Positions 38,995 to 47,909 of a stretch of 64,000 bases of DNA are shown one piece after another; within the stretch, counting starts at the first letter, position 1; the number at the start of each line of letters is the position of its first letter. The notes under the pieces were generated by a model. That model was not told the origin of the DNA. It ran no database searches and saw only the letters and a program-made list of their open reading frames with translations. Source of the stretch: Pseudomonas anguilliseptica (GTDB lineage: Bacteria; Pseudomonadota; Gammaproteobacteria; Pseudomonadales; Pseudomonadaceae). A program made the translations under genes and the position numbers. The stretch is from assembly GCF_900105355.1 (NCBI RefSeq), contig NZ_FNSC01000001.1, positions 4,092,001-4,156,000 of the forward strand, given 5' to 3'.

Positions 38995-39654
38995 TCACTG
39001 GGCGTCGGGTTGCACCTCCGGCGCAGCCTGTTTAAAGGCTTCCAGGGATTCACAACGCGCCGCCATGGCGAGGATGCGCGGGTACGCATCAAGGTCACAG
39101 TTAAAACGGCGCGCATTATACAGCTGTGGAACCAGACAGGCTTCCAGATATCCTGGCCGCTCACCGAGCGACAGGCGATCATTGAACACCGCCAGCCCCG
39201 TCTCGACCGCCGCCAGGCCCTTGTGCAGCCAATGGCGATACCAAAGGTCCTTGGCATTCTCGCCAACGCCCAGCTCACCGCTCAGGTACTGCAGCACCCG
39301 CAGGTTGTTCAGCGGGTGCAGGTCGCAGGCGATATGCAGGGCCAGGGCACGCACCTGAGCACGCTGCGTCGGATCGCTGGGCAGCAATGCCGGCGCCGGA
39401 AACACCTCATCGAGGTATTCGAGAATCGCCAGCGACTGGGCGATACGCACCCCGCCGTTGCCTTTATCCTCCAGCAAGGGCAGCAGCTCTTGCGGATTCA
39501 GCGCCTGATACTCGGCCGAATGCTGCTGACCGCCGTCCTTGACCAGATGCACCGGCACCTGCTGATAAGCCAGGCCCTTGAGGTTCAGCGCGATCCGCAC
39601 CCGGTAGGCGGCGCTGGAGCGCCAGTAACCGTAGAGCGTCAACTCAGTGTTCAT
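38995..39654 (-). CDS. maiA: Maleylacetoacetate isomerase (zeta-class GST)
   Basis: A 219-residue glutathione-dependent enzyme that isomerises maleylacetoacetate to fumarylacetoacetate in tyrosine breakdown. The zeta-class signature S-S-A-A-Y-R-V-R-I-A-L is at residues about 12-22, with NPQELLPLLED and the glutathione-binding QSLAILEYLDE. The C-terminal helical domain includes YLEACLVPQLYNARRF. The start at 39654 overlaps the end of the fumarylacetoacetase gene by 11 bp. It is the last gene of the tyrosine operon. Confidence 0.94.
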   Translation of the reverse strand: MNTELTLYGYWRSSAAYRVRIALNLKGLAYQQVPVHLVKDGGQQHSAEYQALNPQELLPLLEDKGNGGVRIAQSLAILEYLDEVFPAPALLPSDPTQRAQVRALALHIACDLHPLNNLRVLQYLSGELGVGENAKDLWYRHWLHKGLAAVETGLAVFNDRLSLGERPGYLEACLVPQLYNARRFNCDLDAYPRILAMAARCESLEAFKQAAPEVQPDAQ

Positions 39655-40627
39655 AGCGCTCCACCGCCTGATCGATGGCGCCAAACAGGCTATGGCCGGC
39701 GGCGTCGAACATCTCGATGCGCACCCGGTCACCGAACTTGAGGAACGGGGTTTTCGCCTCCCCGCCCTCGATGATTTCCAGCATGCGCTTCTCTGCCAGG
39801 CAGGAAGAACCGGCGCTACGGTCGTAGTTCGACACGGTGCCGGAGCCGATGATGGTGCCGCAGCCCAGCGGACGGGTCTTGGCGGCGTGGGCCACCAGGG
39901 TTGGGAAGTTGAAGGTCATGTCCACGCCGGCATCCGGCTGGCCGAACAGCGCGCCGTTGATATGCGACACCAGCGGCCGATGTACCTTGCCATCGCGCCA
40001 GGTATCGCCCAGCTCATCCGGGGTAATCGCCACTGGCGAGAAGCTCGACGACGGCTTGCTCTGGTAGAAGCCAAAGCCCTTGGCCAGTTCGCCGGGAATC
40101 AAATTACGCAGTGACACGTCGTTGACCAACATCAGCAGCTGGATATGTCCGGCGGCCTCGGCGGCGGTCGCGCCCATCGGCACGTCATCGGTGATCACCG
40201 CAATCTCGGCTTCCAGGTCGATGCCCCAGGCCTCGTCGGCCATCTGGATCGGGCTGTGCGGCGGGATAAAGCAGTCGGCGCCACCCTGGTACATCAGCGG
40301 GTCATGCCAGAAGCTTTCCGGAATCTCGGCGCCACGCGCCTTGCGCACCAGCTCCACATGATTGACGTAAGCGCTGCCATCGGCCCAGTGGTAGGCGCGC
40401 GGCAACGGGCTGTGGCAGGCAGCCTGATCGAAGGCAAACGCGCCCTCTTCCAGACCATCGTTGAGGCGCTGATACACCGCCTCCAGCTTGGGCTTGGCCA
40501 CCGCCCAGTTATCCAGCGCGGCCTGCAGGGTGGCGGCGATGGTCGGCACGTTGGTGGCGCGGCTGAGGTCGCGCGATACCACGACGAGCACACCGTCGCG
40601 GCCTTGGTTCAGTGATGCGAGCTTCAT
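39644..40627 (-). CDS. Fumarylacetoacetate hydrolase family protein (fumarylacetoacetase)
   Basis: A 327-residue FAH-fold hydrolase that splits fumarylacetoacetate into fumarate and acetoacetate. The metal-binding acidic residues are in GIDLEAEIAVITDDVP, the substrate loop is LVNDVSLRNLIPGELAKGFG, and the C-terminal GCGTIIGSGTVSN follows. It is shorter than the ~430-residue eukaryote-like FahA and belongs to the compact bacterial type found in hpd-hmgA-type clusters. It overlaps the upstream dioxygenase stop by one base and maiA by 11 bp, indicating tight translational coupling. Confidence 0.92.
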   Translation of the reverse strand: MKLASLNQGRDGVLVVVSRDLSRATNVPTIAATLQAALDNWAVAKPKLEAVYQRLNDGLEEGAFAFDQAACHSPLPRAYHWADGSAYVNHVELVRKARGAEIPESFWHDPLMYQGGADCFIPPHSPIQMADEAWGIDLEAEIAVITDDVPMGATAAEAAGHIQLLMLVNDVSLRNLIPGELAKGFGFYQSKPSSSFSPVAITPDELGDTWRDGKVHRPLVSHINGALFGQPDAGVDMTFNFPTLVAHAAKTRPLGCGTIIGSGTVSNYDRSAGSSCLAEKRMLEIIEGGEAKTPFLKFGDRVRIEMFDAAGHSLFGAIDQAVERYEH

Positions 40628-41766
40628 CAGGAGTCCTTGCCCGGCGCACGCCAGGAATTCACGTATTCGGGAACATCCACCCCAGCAGCGGCTTCGCCGA
40701 CTTCAAGGGCGCGGCGGGTATCGATCATCACCGCCACCTCATCGATAAAGGTCGCCGGATCGACTTGCGCCTTCTTCAGCGCCTTGGGGTGCGGGCCGTG
40801 GGGGAAACCACACGGGTGCAGGGTGACCATGCCCTGCTCGATATTGTCGCGGCTGAAGAAGTTGCCCCGGTGGTAGAACAGCACTTCGTCGTAGTCATCG
40901 TTGTTGTGATAGAACGGCACCTTCAATGCGCCGGGGTCGCTTTCCACCGGACGCGGGGTGAAGGTGCAGATCACAAATCCATTGGCGACAAAGGTGGTGT
41001 GCGCCGACGGCGGCAGGTGATAGCGGTGGCTCATCAGCGGGCGGATATCACGCCAGTTGAGGCGCACCACGGTGTTGTCGCCATGCCAACCGACCACATC
41101 CAGCGGGTTGTACGGGTACGTCACAGTGCTGATCTGGCCGCGGCGCTTGATGCGAATCTGCCAGGTGTTCTCGTCCTGCTGGGCCTTGAAGGCGTCATCG
41201 ATGCGCGGATGATCGAGCACCGCCGGGTCGAAGATCGCCTGCGGGCCGAGCAGCCCCTTGTCCGGCAGCTGATAGGCGCCGTCGGTGCTTTCGATCAGCA
41301 GCATAAAGGTCGGCTCAAGGGCCTCGATGCGCCAGGCGGTACCACGCGGGATCAGCAGGTAATCACCGTCGCGGTAGCTCAGGTGACCGAAGTCGCAGTA
41401 AAACTCCCCTGCTCCCTCGTGAATAAACAGCAGGTCATCGCCATCGGCGTTGCGCACCAGATGGCGCATGGCGCCGTGGGTTTTCCACACGCGCAGCTTC
41501 ACATCGCTGTTATGCAGGGTCAGCGGCGCAGCCAGCGGGCAGTCACGCTCGCTGGAAATATCATTGAAGTTGAACGCATGCGGGCGCAGCGGCCCCTGCC
41601 AGTCGATCCAACCAGTCGGCGGATGCTTGTGGTGCAGGTGCGCCGTAGGGCCGAAAAAGCCCTCGCGGCCCATCTCACGCTCATAAGTGCCTTCAGGAAA
41701 GTCGCAGTGCGCCTGACGCGAACACTCGCCTTCACGCAAAGGGAAACTGATCCATTGCCGGCTCAT
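40627..41766 (-). CDS. hmgA: Homogentisate 1,2-dioxygenase
   Basis: A 379-residue cupin-fold Fe(II) dioxygenase that opens the homogentisate ring to maleylacetoacetate. The iron-ligand region is visible as VPFYHNNDDYDEVLFYHRGN followed by TLHPCGFPHGPHP (His and Glu ligands). The N-terminal half has the cupin strand HEGAGEFYCDFGHLSYRDGD. It is somewhat shorter than the ~435-residue HmgA of P. putida and represents the compact variant. It begins 4 bp after the hppD stop, in the same operon. Confidence 0.9.
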   Translation of the reverse strand: MSRQWISFPLREGECSRQAHCDFPEGTYEREMGREGFFGPTAHLHHKHPPTGWIDWQGPLRPHAFNFNDISSERDCPLAAPLTLHNSDVKLRVWKTHGAMRHLVRNADGDDLLFIHEGAGEFYCDFGHLSYRDGDYLLIPRGTAWRIEALEPTFMLLIESTDGAYQLPDKGLLGPQAIFDPAVLDHPRIDDAFKAQQDENTWQIRIKRRGQISTVTYPYNPLDVVGWHGDNTVVRLNWRDIRPLMSHRYHLPPSAHTTFVANGFVICTFTPRPVESDPGALKVPFYHNNDDYDEVLFYHRGNFFSRDNIEQGMVTLHPCGFPHGPHPKALKKAQVDPATFIDEVAVMIDTRRALEVGEAAAGVDVPEYVNSWRAPGKDS

Positions 41767-41770
41767 GGCA

Positions 41771-42853
41771 TTACTCCTCGGAGATCACGCCGCGCTTGAT
41801 CTGGTCTTCCTCAATCGACTCGAACAGCGCCTTGAAGTTGCCCTCACCAAAGCCCTGGTTGCCCTTGCGCTGGATGATCTCGAAGAAGATCGGACCAATC
41901 ACCGTATTGGTGAAAATCTGCAGCAGAATGCCGTCATCACCCGGCGCACCATCGATCAGAATGCTCAATTCACGCAGCACATCGGTCGGCTCGCCATGCC
42001 CGGCCACACGGGTATCGACCTTGTCGTAGTAAGTGCCCGGCGTGACCATAAACTGCACGCCATTGGCCCGCAGCTGGCGCACGGTGGCGTAGATATCCTC
42101 GGTGCTCAGGGCGATATGCTGGATGCCTTCGCCCTGGTACTCGCGGATAAATTCCTCGATCTGCGACTTGTCGTCGGCCGACTCGTTGATCGGGATGCGG
42201 ATCTTGCCGCACGGCGCGGTCATGGCGCGCGACAGCAGGCCGGTAAGCTTGCCTTCGATGTCGAAGTAACGGATTTCGCGGAAATTGGCGATGCGCTCGT
42301 AGAAGCCTGACCACACGTCCATCTGCCCACGCTTGACGTTGTGGGTCAGGTGATCCAGCTCTTTAAGGCCGACCGCGTTGTCGTTCGGCGTGCGGCCTTC
42401 GATGTACTCGAAATCGACGTCGTAGATGCTCTTGTCGCCGAAGCGGTCGACCAGATACAGCAAGGAGCCGCCGATACCCTCGACGCAGGGAATATTCAGC
42501 TCGCCGAAGTTGGCGTGGCTGCCGACCAGCTTGGCGCCCTGGGATTCCACATAAGCGGCGGCCTGGGCGGCGTTCTGCACGCGGAATGCCATGGCGCAGG
42601 CACTCGGACCGTGTTTCAAACCGAATTCGCGCACATGCCCGGTGGGGCTGCCGTTGAGGACGAAGTTGATGTCGTTCTGCTGGAACAGCCAGACCTCTTT
42701 CGAGCGATGCTTGGCGGTTTCGGTAAAGCCCATGGCGGTGAACAGCTCGCGCAGCTGCTGGATGCCTTCCGGGGTCGGCGCGGTGTACTCGACGAACTCG
42801 AAGCCGTCGGTACCAATAGGGTTGTGCTGTTCGATCTTGTTCACGGCGTTCAT
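41771..42853 (-). CDS. hpd: 4-hydroxyphenylpyruvate dioxygenase
   Basis: A 360-residue Fe(II) dioxygenase that converts 4-hydroxyphenylpyruvate to homogentisate. Two vicinal-oxygen-chelate domains are present. The iron ligands appear as His in LDHLTHNVKRGQ (about residue 162), His in GIQHIALSTEDIY (about 240) and Glu in GPIFFEIIQRKGNQGFGEG (about 320). Family length. First gene of the hpd-hmgA-fah-maiA operon, with a possible PhhR box about 190 bp upstream. Confidence 0.96.
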   Translation of the reverse strand: MNAVNKIEQHNPIGTDGFEFVEYTAPTPEGIQQLRELFTAMGFTETAKHRSKEVWLFQQNDINFVLNGSPTGHVREFGLKHGPSACAMAFRVQNAAQAAAYVESQGAKLVGSHANFGELNIPCVEGIGGSLLYLVDRFGDKSIYDVDFEYIEGRTPNDNAVGLKELDHLTHNVKRGQMDVWSGFYERIANFREIRYFDIEGKLTGLLSRAMTAPCGKIRIPINESADDKSQIEEFIREYQGEGIQHIALSTEDIYATVRQLRANGVQFMVTPGTYYDKVDTRVAGHGEPTDVLRELSILIDGAPGDDGILLQIFTNTVIGPIFFEIIQRKGNQGFGEGNFKALFESIEEDQIKRGVISEE

Positions 42854-43165
42854 TGCGCCTCCTCGTTGTTGTTTTGATCAGCCGCTGCGCGATGCAACGG
42901 CGCGGACTGACCTCATAACAACCGAGCGCAGCCCAGCTCACAAGCGGGCCCAGAGCGGCCTGCTCCAGGCCTGGCCATGGCTTTCGGCAAGTTTTTAATA
43001 CACTCAGGAAAACAGCGTGCCTGCTGACTACAACCACCCGCACCGAGTAACGAAAGATTTACAAGGCGGTCGATTTAACTGCCAGGTGTGCCTTGGTCTA
43101 TCTGAAACCCACAGCAAATCCCGGGGTATGACCCGCGAAAAAGTGTGGTTCTAACAGGGAACGCA
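42854..43165. other. Intergenic region upstream of hpd
   Basis: About 310 bp without a credible gene. It should contain the hpd promoter and holds a candidate PhhR box (43046-43063). The far end runs into a long palindrome that carries an IS. Confidence 0.6.
43046..43063 (-). promoter_or_regulatory. Candidate PhhR (TyrR-like) box upstream of hpd
   Basis: On the - strand TGTAAA-N6-GTTACT matches the TyrR/PhhR consensus TGTAAA-N6-TTTACA at 6/6 and 4/6 positions. PhhR controls aromatic amino acid catabolism in Pseudomonas. The site is about 190 bp from the hpd start, rather far, so this is tentative. Confidence 0.4.
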
Positions 43166-43202
43166 GGGGGGATGACGCTTCACCCATCCACCGCGCGGCC
43201 TA

Positions 43203-44057
43203 GGGTCTGTTGCCGTTTTGCGCTAACCAATTGATCTATAAGAGCAAACTCGTATCGTTGAAGCTCTGACCCAACACCGACACAAGCTTGCAATGCCCCG
43301 ATTACTGCTCAGCGATGAGCATTGGTCGAAGCTTGGGGAAATTCTGCTGCACAAGGCCATCTACAACAAGCGTGACCTGCGAATGACCGTGGAGGGCATG
43401 CTGTACCGCATGCGCACAGGCTGTCCCTGGAGAGACCTGCCTAAAGCGTTCGGGAACTGGAATAAGGTCTATAAACGCTTCAATGCGTGGTCCGCTGCTG
43501 GCAAATGGCTCAAGGTCTTCAAGATGCTGGTGACGGAGCCCGACATGGAGTGGGTGTTCATTGATGGAAGCTATGCCAAGGCTCACCAGCACAGTGCAGG
43601 TGCTGTCAGTGGCAACGATGAGGCTATAGGGAAAAGTCGAGCGGGCAATACCAGCAAGACTCACTTGGCGGTAGACGCCCACGGCTTGCCCATCGAGTTT
43701 GAAATCACGGGAGGCCAAATCAATGACTGTACTCAGGCATCCTCATTGATTTCCAAGCTCCCGGCGGCAGAAACCATCGTCGCTGATAAGGGCTATGACA
43801 GCGAGAAAGTTCGGGAGCAGGTTGAGCTACAAGGGGCCAAGGCCGTGATTCCGAGAAAGCGCAACTCTGTGAAAGGCAACGCGGATCTGGACAGAGGTCT
43901 TTACCGTAATCGGCACCTGGTAGAAAACGCTTTCGCCCGGCTGAAGCACTACCGGACTGTGGCATCTCGTTTCGACAAGCTCAAGAGAAATTACGAAAGC
44001 GTGGTGGCTATGGCCTGTGCCTTCCTATGGCTGCCCACGTGAAACGGCAACAGACCC
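43203..44057 (+). mobile_element. IS5-family (IS427-like) insertion sequence, complete, 855 bp
   Basis: Perfect terminal inverted repeats GGGTCTGTTGCCGTTT and AAACGGCAACAGACCC are flanked on both sides by TA (43201-43202 and 44058-44059), the 2-bp duplication of IS427-group elements. It carries one transposase gene and differs from the 1194-bp element elsewhere in the window. Confidence 0.95.
43293..44042 (+). CDS. IS5-family transposase (IS427 group)
   Basis: A 249-residue single-frame transposase. The N-terminal DUF4096-like part reads MPRLLLSDEHWSKLGEIL and RTGCPWRDLPKAFGNW. The DDE domain has Asp in WVFIDGSYAKAHQH, Asp in IVADKGYDSEKV and Glu in NRHLVENAFARLKHYR. Many IS427 relatives need a programmed frameshift to join two frames; here the gene is one uninterrupted frame. 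Its codon use is noticeably less G+C-biased than neighbouring genes, consistent with foreign origin. Likely active. Confidence 0.95.
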   Translation: MPRLLLSDEHWSKLGEILLHKAIYNKRDLRMTVEGMLYRMRTGCPWRDLPKAFGNWNKVYKRFNAWSAAGKWLKVFKMLVTEPDMEWVFIDGSYAKAHQHSAGAVSGNDEAIGKSRAGNTSKTHLAVDAHGLPIEFEITGGQINDCTQASSLISKLPAAETIVADKGYDSEKVREQVELQGAKAVIPRKRNSVKGNADLDRGLYRNRHLVENAFARLKHYRTVASRFDKLKRNYESVVAMACAFLWLPT

Positions 44058-44099
44058 TAGTGGTGGATGAAAAAAGCGTCATCCCCCCTACTGCCGCTA

Positions 44100-45878
44100 T
44101 CAGTGCTGCAGATGACCGTAGAGCTTGGCGTAGAGCCCGCCGTCGGCGATCAGCTGCTGATGACCGCCGTCTTCGGCGATGCTGCCGCCATCAAACACCA
44201 GCACCCGATCCGCCTGCTTAACCGCGCTCAGGCGGTGAGCGATGATCAGCGTGGTGCGGCCATGCAGGAACTGGTTGAGCGCCTGGTGCAAGGCGTATTC
44301 GGTGGCAGCATCCAGAGCCGAGGTGGCCTCATCGAGGATCACCACTTTTGGCTCGGCCAGCACCATGCGGGCAATCGCCAGACGTTGACGCTGGCCACCG
44401 GAGAGGCGCACGCCGGAGCGGCCGACGATGCTATCCAGGCCTTGCGGCAAGCCGCGAATGGTATCGGCCAGCTGAGCAATCTGCAGGGCTTGCCAACAGG
44501 CTTCGTCACTGCGTTCGCGGCCCATGCACAGGTTGGCGCGCACGCTGTCGTTGAACAGCGCCGGATGCTGCAGCACCACTGCCACATGCTCACGCACGAC
44601 TTCCAGGCCAATTTCTTCCTGGCTGCTGCCGCCGAAGCGGATGGTTCCAGCCTGCGGCGTATACAACCCGAGCAGCAGCTGCACCAGGGTGCTCTTGCCG
44701 CCACCACTGGCCCCGACGATGGCGACCTTCTCCCCGGGCGCGATGCTCAGGTTCAGATGGTCCAGTACCGGCTCGTCGTTATAGGCGAAGGTCAGTCCGC
44801 TGACTTCAATGCCCACGGTCTCGCGCCCCTTGAACGGATCGACGCGACCGGGGTATTGCGGCTCGTCCTTGCGCGCCAGCAGCTCGTTGATCCGGCTCAA
44901 GGCGCCGCCGGCGGCGTAGAAGGCGTATTGCAGGCTGAGCAGTTGCTCGACCGGGCCGATCATAAACCACAGGTAGCTGAACACCGCGAGCATCTGGCCG
45001 ATCGACAGGTCGGAGAACAGCACGGTGAGCATGGCCGCCGCGCGAAATACGTCGATACCGAACTGGAACAGCAGACCGCTGGCACGGTTCGAGGCATCGG
45101 TTTTCCACTGCGAGGCCACGGCGTAGTCGCGCACCTCCTTGGCCCGACCACCGAGACGCCCGAGGAAAAAGCCCTGGCGATTACCAGCGCGGATTTCCTG
45201 AATCGCTTCGAGGGTTTCGGTCAGCGCCTGGGTAAAGCGCGAAGTGCTGTCGTTCTCCAGCTTCTTCAGGTGTTTGACGCGCTTGCCCAGCTGCACCGTG
45301 GCGTAAATCACCAGCGGATTAAACAGCAAAATCAGCAGTGCCAGCTGCCAGTGCATCCAAATCAGGATCGCAGAGGTACCAGCCAGGGTAAGCATGGCCA
45401 CCAGAAAGCGGCTGAGGGTTTCGCCGACAAACTTATCCAGGGTATCGAGATCGGTGACCAGGTGCGTGGTCACGGTGCCGCCGCCGAGGCTTTCATACTC
45501 GCCGAGGGAAATCCGCTTGAGCCGCTCGATCAGGCGAATGCGGATGCGGTAGACGATGTCCTTCGACAAGCGGGCGAATAGCCGCGCCTGTAGCACGTTG
45601 AAGATCAGCGCACCACCGCGCAGAAACAGGGTCAGCACCAGCATCAGGCCGATATAGCCGGCGGCGGTTTCCCAATGAGCCGGCAGGAAGTTATCCATCA
45701 CCTTGAGCGCAGCATCACCGTCGTTAAGCAGCACCTCATCGACCAGCAACGGCAGCAACAGCGGAATCGGCACGCTGCACAGGGTCGCCAGCACGGCAAC
45801 CAGGTTGGCCCAGATCAACGCCTTCTTGTGCTGCAGGGCCAGCCGACGAACTTCCGCCCAACTCAACCGATCAGGCAT
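44100..45878 (-). CDS. ABC exporter, fused permease/ATPase (MsbA-like)
   Basis: A 592-residue half-transporter. An N-terminal six-helix permease domain (about 1-320) includes LCSVPIPLLLPLLVDEVLL and LAVFSYLWFMIGPVEQLLS. The ATPase domain (from about 345) has Walker A VGASGGGKSTLVQLL, Q-loop VVLQHPALFNDSV, signature RLSGGQRQRLAIARM, Walker B VVILDEATSALD and the switch His in LIIAHRLSAV. It should act as a homodimer. The substrate (lipid, peptide or drug) cannot be determined. ATG 45878 is preferred to TTG 45884. The start overlaps the 3' end of the broken DsbA-family gene. Confidence 0.92.
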   Translation of the reverse strand: MPDRLSWAEVRRLALQHKKALIWANLVAVLATLCSVPIPLLLPLLVDEVLLNDGDAALKVMDNFLPAHWETAAGYIGLMLVLTLFLRGGALIFNVLQARLFARLSKDIVYRIRIRLIERLKRISLGEYESLGGGTVTTHLVTDLDTLDKFVGETLSRFLVAMLTLAGTSAILIWMHWQLALLILLFNPLVIYATVQLGKRVKHLKKLENDSTSRFTQALTETLEAIQEIRAGNRQGFFLGRLGGRAKEVRDYAVASQWKTDASNRASGLLFQFGIDVFRAAAMLTVLFSDLSIGQMLAVFSYLWFMIGPVEQLLSLQYAFYAAGGALSRINELLARKDEPQYPGRVDPFKGRETVGIEVSGLTFAYNDEPVLDHLNLSIAPGEKVAIVGASGGGKSTLVQLLLGLYTPQAGTIRFGGSSQEEIGLEVVREHVAVVLQHPALFNDSVRANLCMGRERSDEACWQALQIAQLADTIRGLPQGLDSIVGRSGVRLSGGQRQRLAIARMVLAEPKVVILDEATSALDAATEYALHQALNQFLHGRTTLIIAHRLSAVKQADRVLVFDGGSIAEDGGHQQLIADGGLYAKLYGHLQH

Positions 45879-46504
45879 GGGCAACCCGCTCCAGCCAGCG
45901 TGCCAGCAAGGGCTGCAACACGTCCAGGGGTTGATAACCGTTGGTCAGCAAGGCCAGTTGGCCGTTGCATTCAGCAAGCAACGTGGGAAAGCCGGCAATG
46001 CCCAGTTCCTGGGTCCAGCTGAAATCGGCGGCAGTGGCGGCGCGTTGTGCGGCGCTGTCGAAAGCTTAGGCAAACACGATGCGCGGAATCCCGGCGCGCT
46101 CGGCCAATTCCACCAGCACGCTGGCGCGGGTGACATCCACCCCTTCGGTGTAGAACGCCCGCTGAATCAGTCGGGCCAGTGGCCAGACCAGCTCGGGGGC
46201 CAGGTTGCGCGCAGTCACCAGCGCGCAACCTGGCCGGCTCGGTGTCATAGACCAACCCCTCAGGCAAACCGGCAGTGAAGTTGAACAACTGCCCGGTGCT
46301 GGCATTGACCGCCTGCCAGTAGCCTAGGTAACGCACCCGCGCGGCGGCATCAATGGCCACGCCATCACGGCGCAGGCCGCCCAGCACCAGTTCCAACCCC
46401 ACACCTGCGGCAGCAGCCTGCTCAGCGAGGGACTCCAGCACCGGGGCAAAGCCCCAGCACCATGAACACATAGGGTCCATCACATAGAGCAGGCGTGCGT
46501 GCAT
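45872..46504 (-). pseudogene. DsbA-family thioredoxin-like protein, frameshift plus ochre
   Basis: A DsbA-family protein of about 210 residues when repaired. The start (ATG 46504) encodes LLYVMDPMCSWCWGFAPVLE with the C-S-W-C redox motif. Near 46235, after VYDTEPA, the frame shifts, and ALVTARNLAPELVWPLARLI continues in another phase. An in-frame TAA at 46066-46068 interrupts RIVFA-AFDSAAQRAA. The remainder (FSWTQELGIAGFPTLLAECN, with the cis-Pro loop) runs to a TGA at 45872-45874, overlapping the ABC transporter start. Intact relatives are stand-alone cytosolic oxidoreductases. Confidence 0.85.
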
Positions 46505-46506
46505 GC

Positions 46507-47445
46507 TTAAGCCTCGCGGTTTTGTCGGGGGTTGTAGCCCAGCGGGTGCGGCTGATTGCGTGCCTTGGCCAACTCAATCTGCCGTTGACGCTCGCGGGCG
46601 CCGGCGCGGGTTTTCTCCGGCAGCGAATCCCAGCAATGCGGGCAGCTGACACCTGGGGTGTAGAACTCGGACTGACGATCTTCCACCGAAACCGGCGTAC
46701 GGCAGGCATGGCACTGATCGTAGTCGCCTTCGCTAAGGTCATGACGCACGGTCACCCGGTTGTCGAAGACGAAGCAGTCGCCCTGCCACTTGGTCTCTTC
46801 CTGCGGTACTTCTTCGAGGTATTTGAGGATGCCGCCCTTGAGGTGGAAAACCTCCTCAAAACCTTCACCGAGCATATAGCTCGAAGCCTTCTCACAACGG
46901 ATGCCACCGGTGCAGAACATCGCAACTTTCTTGTGCTTGGCCGGATCGAAGTGCGCCTTGATGTAGTCGGGAAACTCGCGGAACGACTTGGTTTTCGGGT
47001 CTACCGCGCCCTCGAAGGTGCCAATCGACACTTCGTAATCGTTGCGCGTATCGATCAGCAGCACTTCAGGGTCTGAGATCAGTGCATTCCAGTCCTTGGG
47101 CTCGACGTAGGTGCCGACCTTCTGGTTCGGATCAACGCCGGGAACGCCCAGGGTGACGATTTCCTTCTTCAGCTTGACCTTGGTGCGATAGAACGGCTGC
47201 TCATCGCAATAGGATTCCTTGTGGTCGATATCGGCCATGCGCGGGTCCAGGTCAAACCAGGCCATCAGCCCGTCGATACCAGCGCGCGAACCTGAGACGG
47301 TGCCATTGATGCCCTCTTCGGCCAGCAGCAAGGTGCCCTTTACCGCGTTATCCAGCATGCATTGCAGCAGTGGCTCACGCAGATCATGGAAGTCTGGCAG
47401 GGAAACGAATTTATACAGCGCGGCGACAACGATCTTGCCTGTCAT
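46507..47445 (-). CDS. trhO: tRNA uridine 5-hydroxylase (rhodanese family)
   Basis: A 312-residue YceA/TrhO protein, which hydroxylates U34 of certain tRNAs independently of oxygenase cofactors. An N-terminal acylphosphatase-like region ([28 protein letters not shown]) precedes a rhodanese domain with the catalytic Cys in [19 protein letters not shown]-terminal Cys-rich segment ([10 protein letters not shown] and [11 protein letters not shown]) may bind zinc. ATG 47445 fits best: AAGGA lies at a proper distance, whereas the further-upstream ATG codons lack it. Confidence 0.93.
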   Translation of the reverse strand: MTGKIVVAALYKFVSLPDFHDLREPLLQCMLDNAVKGTLLLAEEGINGTVSGSRAGIDGLMAWFDLDPRMADIDHKESYCDEQPFYRTKVKLKKEIVTLGVPGVDPNQKVGTYVEPKDWNALISDPEVLLIDTRNDYEVSIGTFEGAVDPKTKSFREFPDYIKAHFDPAKHKKVAMFCTGGIRCEKASSYMLGEGFEEVFHLKGGILKYLEEVPQEETKWQGDCFVFDNRVTVRHDLSEGDYDQCHACRTPVSVEDRQSEFYTPGVSCPHCWDSLPEKTRAGARERQRQIELAKARNQPHPLGYNPRQNREA

Positions 47446-47603
47446 ATGCATGTCCTTCAGTAGTCGCCCACGTAAAGGGCGGACCGGGATACAAAAAATA
47501 CGCCGGCCCAGGTTGTGCACCTAGAGCCGGCGGGGGCGGCAGTTTACTGTCCTTGAGAAGCGCCGTGTAGAGGCGAATTGCCTCAGAACAAGCGCAAATG
47601 CGG

Positions 47604-47909
47604 TTAGTGGCCGCCCTTGCAGGTCGGCGAGTCCGGAGCCACGCCCTGGTGTGACCACTCATCGGGTGTATAGGTATGCAGCGCTAGGGCATGGATCTGG
47701 CCCATCAGCTCGCCTACAGCGGCGTAGACCTTCTGATGACGCTTGACCGCATTCAGGCCAGCAAACTGCTCGCTGACGATCACCGCCTTGTAATGGGTTT
47801 CCAGCCCCCGGCTGTGCATATGGCTTTCATCCAGCACCTCAAGCTGCTGGGGCTGCAGACTCGCCAGAGCAGCCTGCAATAAATCGATCTTCGGCATGGG
47901 GACTGTCAC
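47604..47909 (-). CDS. BolA-family protein
   Basis: A 101-residue BolA-like protein. BolA proteins bind monothiol glutaredoxin with a [2Fe-2S] cluster and act in iron homeostasis or morphology. Family motifs are LEVLDESHMHSRGLETHYKA (conserved His) and LNAVKRHQKVYAAVGELM, which includes the RHQ-x-V-Y helix. The start may be GTG 47909, immediately after the DUF2059 stop, or ATG 47897. The closeness of the two genes suggests translational coupling either way. Confidence 0.9.
   Translation of the reverse strand: MTVPMPKIDLLQAALASLQPQQLEVLDESHMHSRGLETHYKAVIVSEQFAGLNAVKRHQKVYAAVGELMGQIHALALHTYTPDEWSHQGVAPDSPTCKGGH

Larger units (their letters stand above)
43166..44088. repeat. Long palindromic intergenic element split by an IS
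   Basis: Left arm GGGGGGATGACGCTT (43166-43180) and right arm AAGCGTCATCCCCCC (44074-44088) are exact complements. An inner pair CATCCACC/GGTGGATG flanks the IS. Without the 855-bp IS this would be one ~70-bp hairpin between hpd and the ABC transporter, perhaps a bidirectional terminator. Confidence 0.8.

Noticed and set aside
40612..41799. A 395-codon open frame on the + strand
   Set aside because: Antisense to homogentisate dioxygenase; no motifs.
44067..45581. A 504-codon open frame on the + strand
   Set aside because: It is antisense to the ABC exporter, whose Walker, signature and membrane motifs are clear; the + frame has no recognisable motif.
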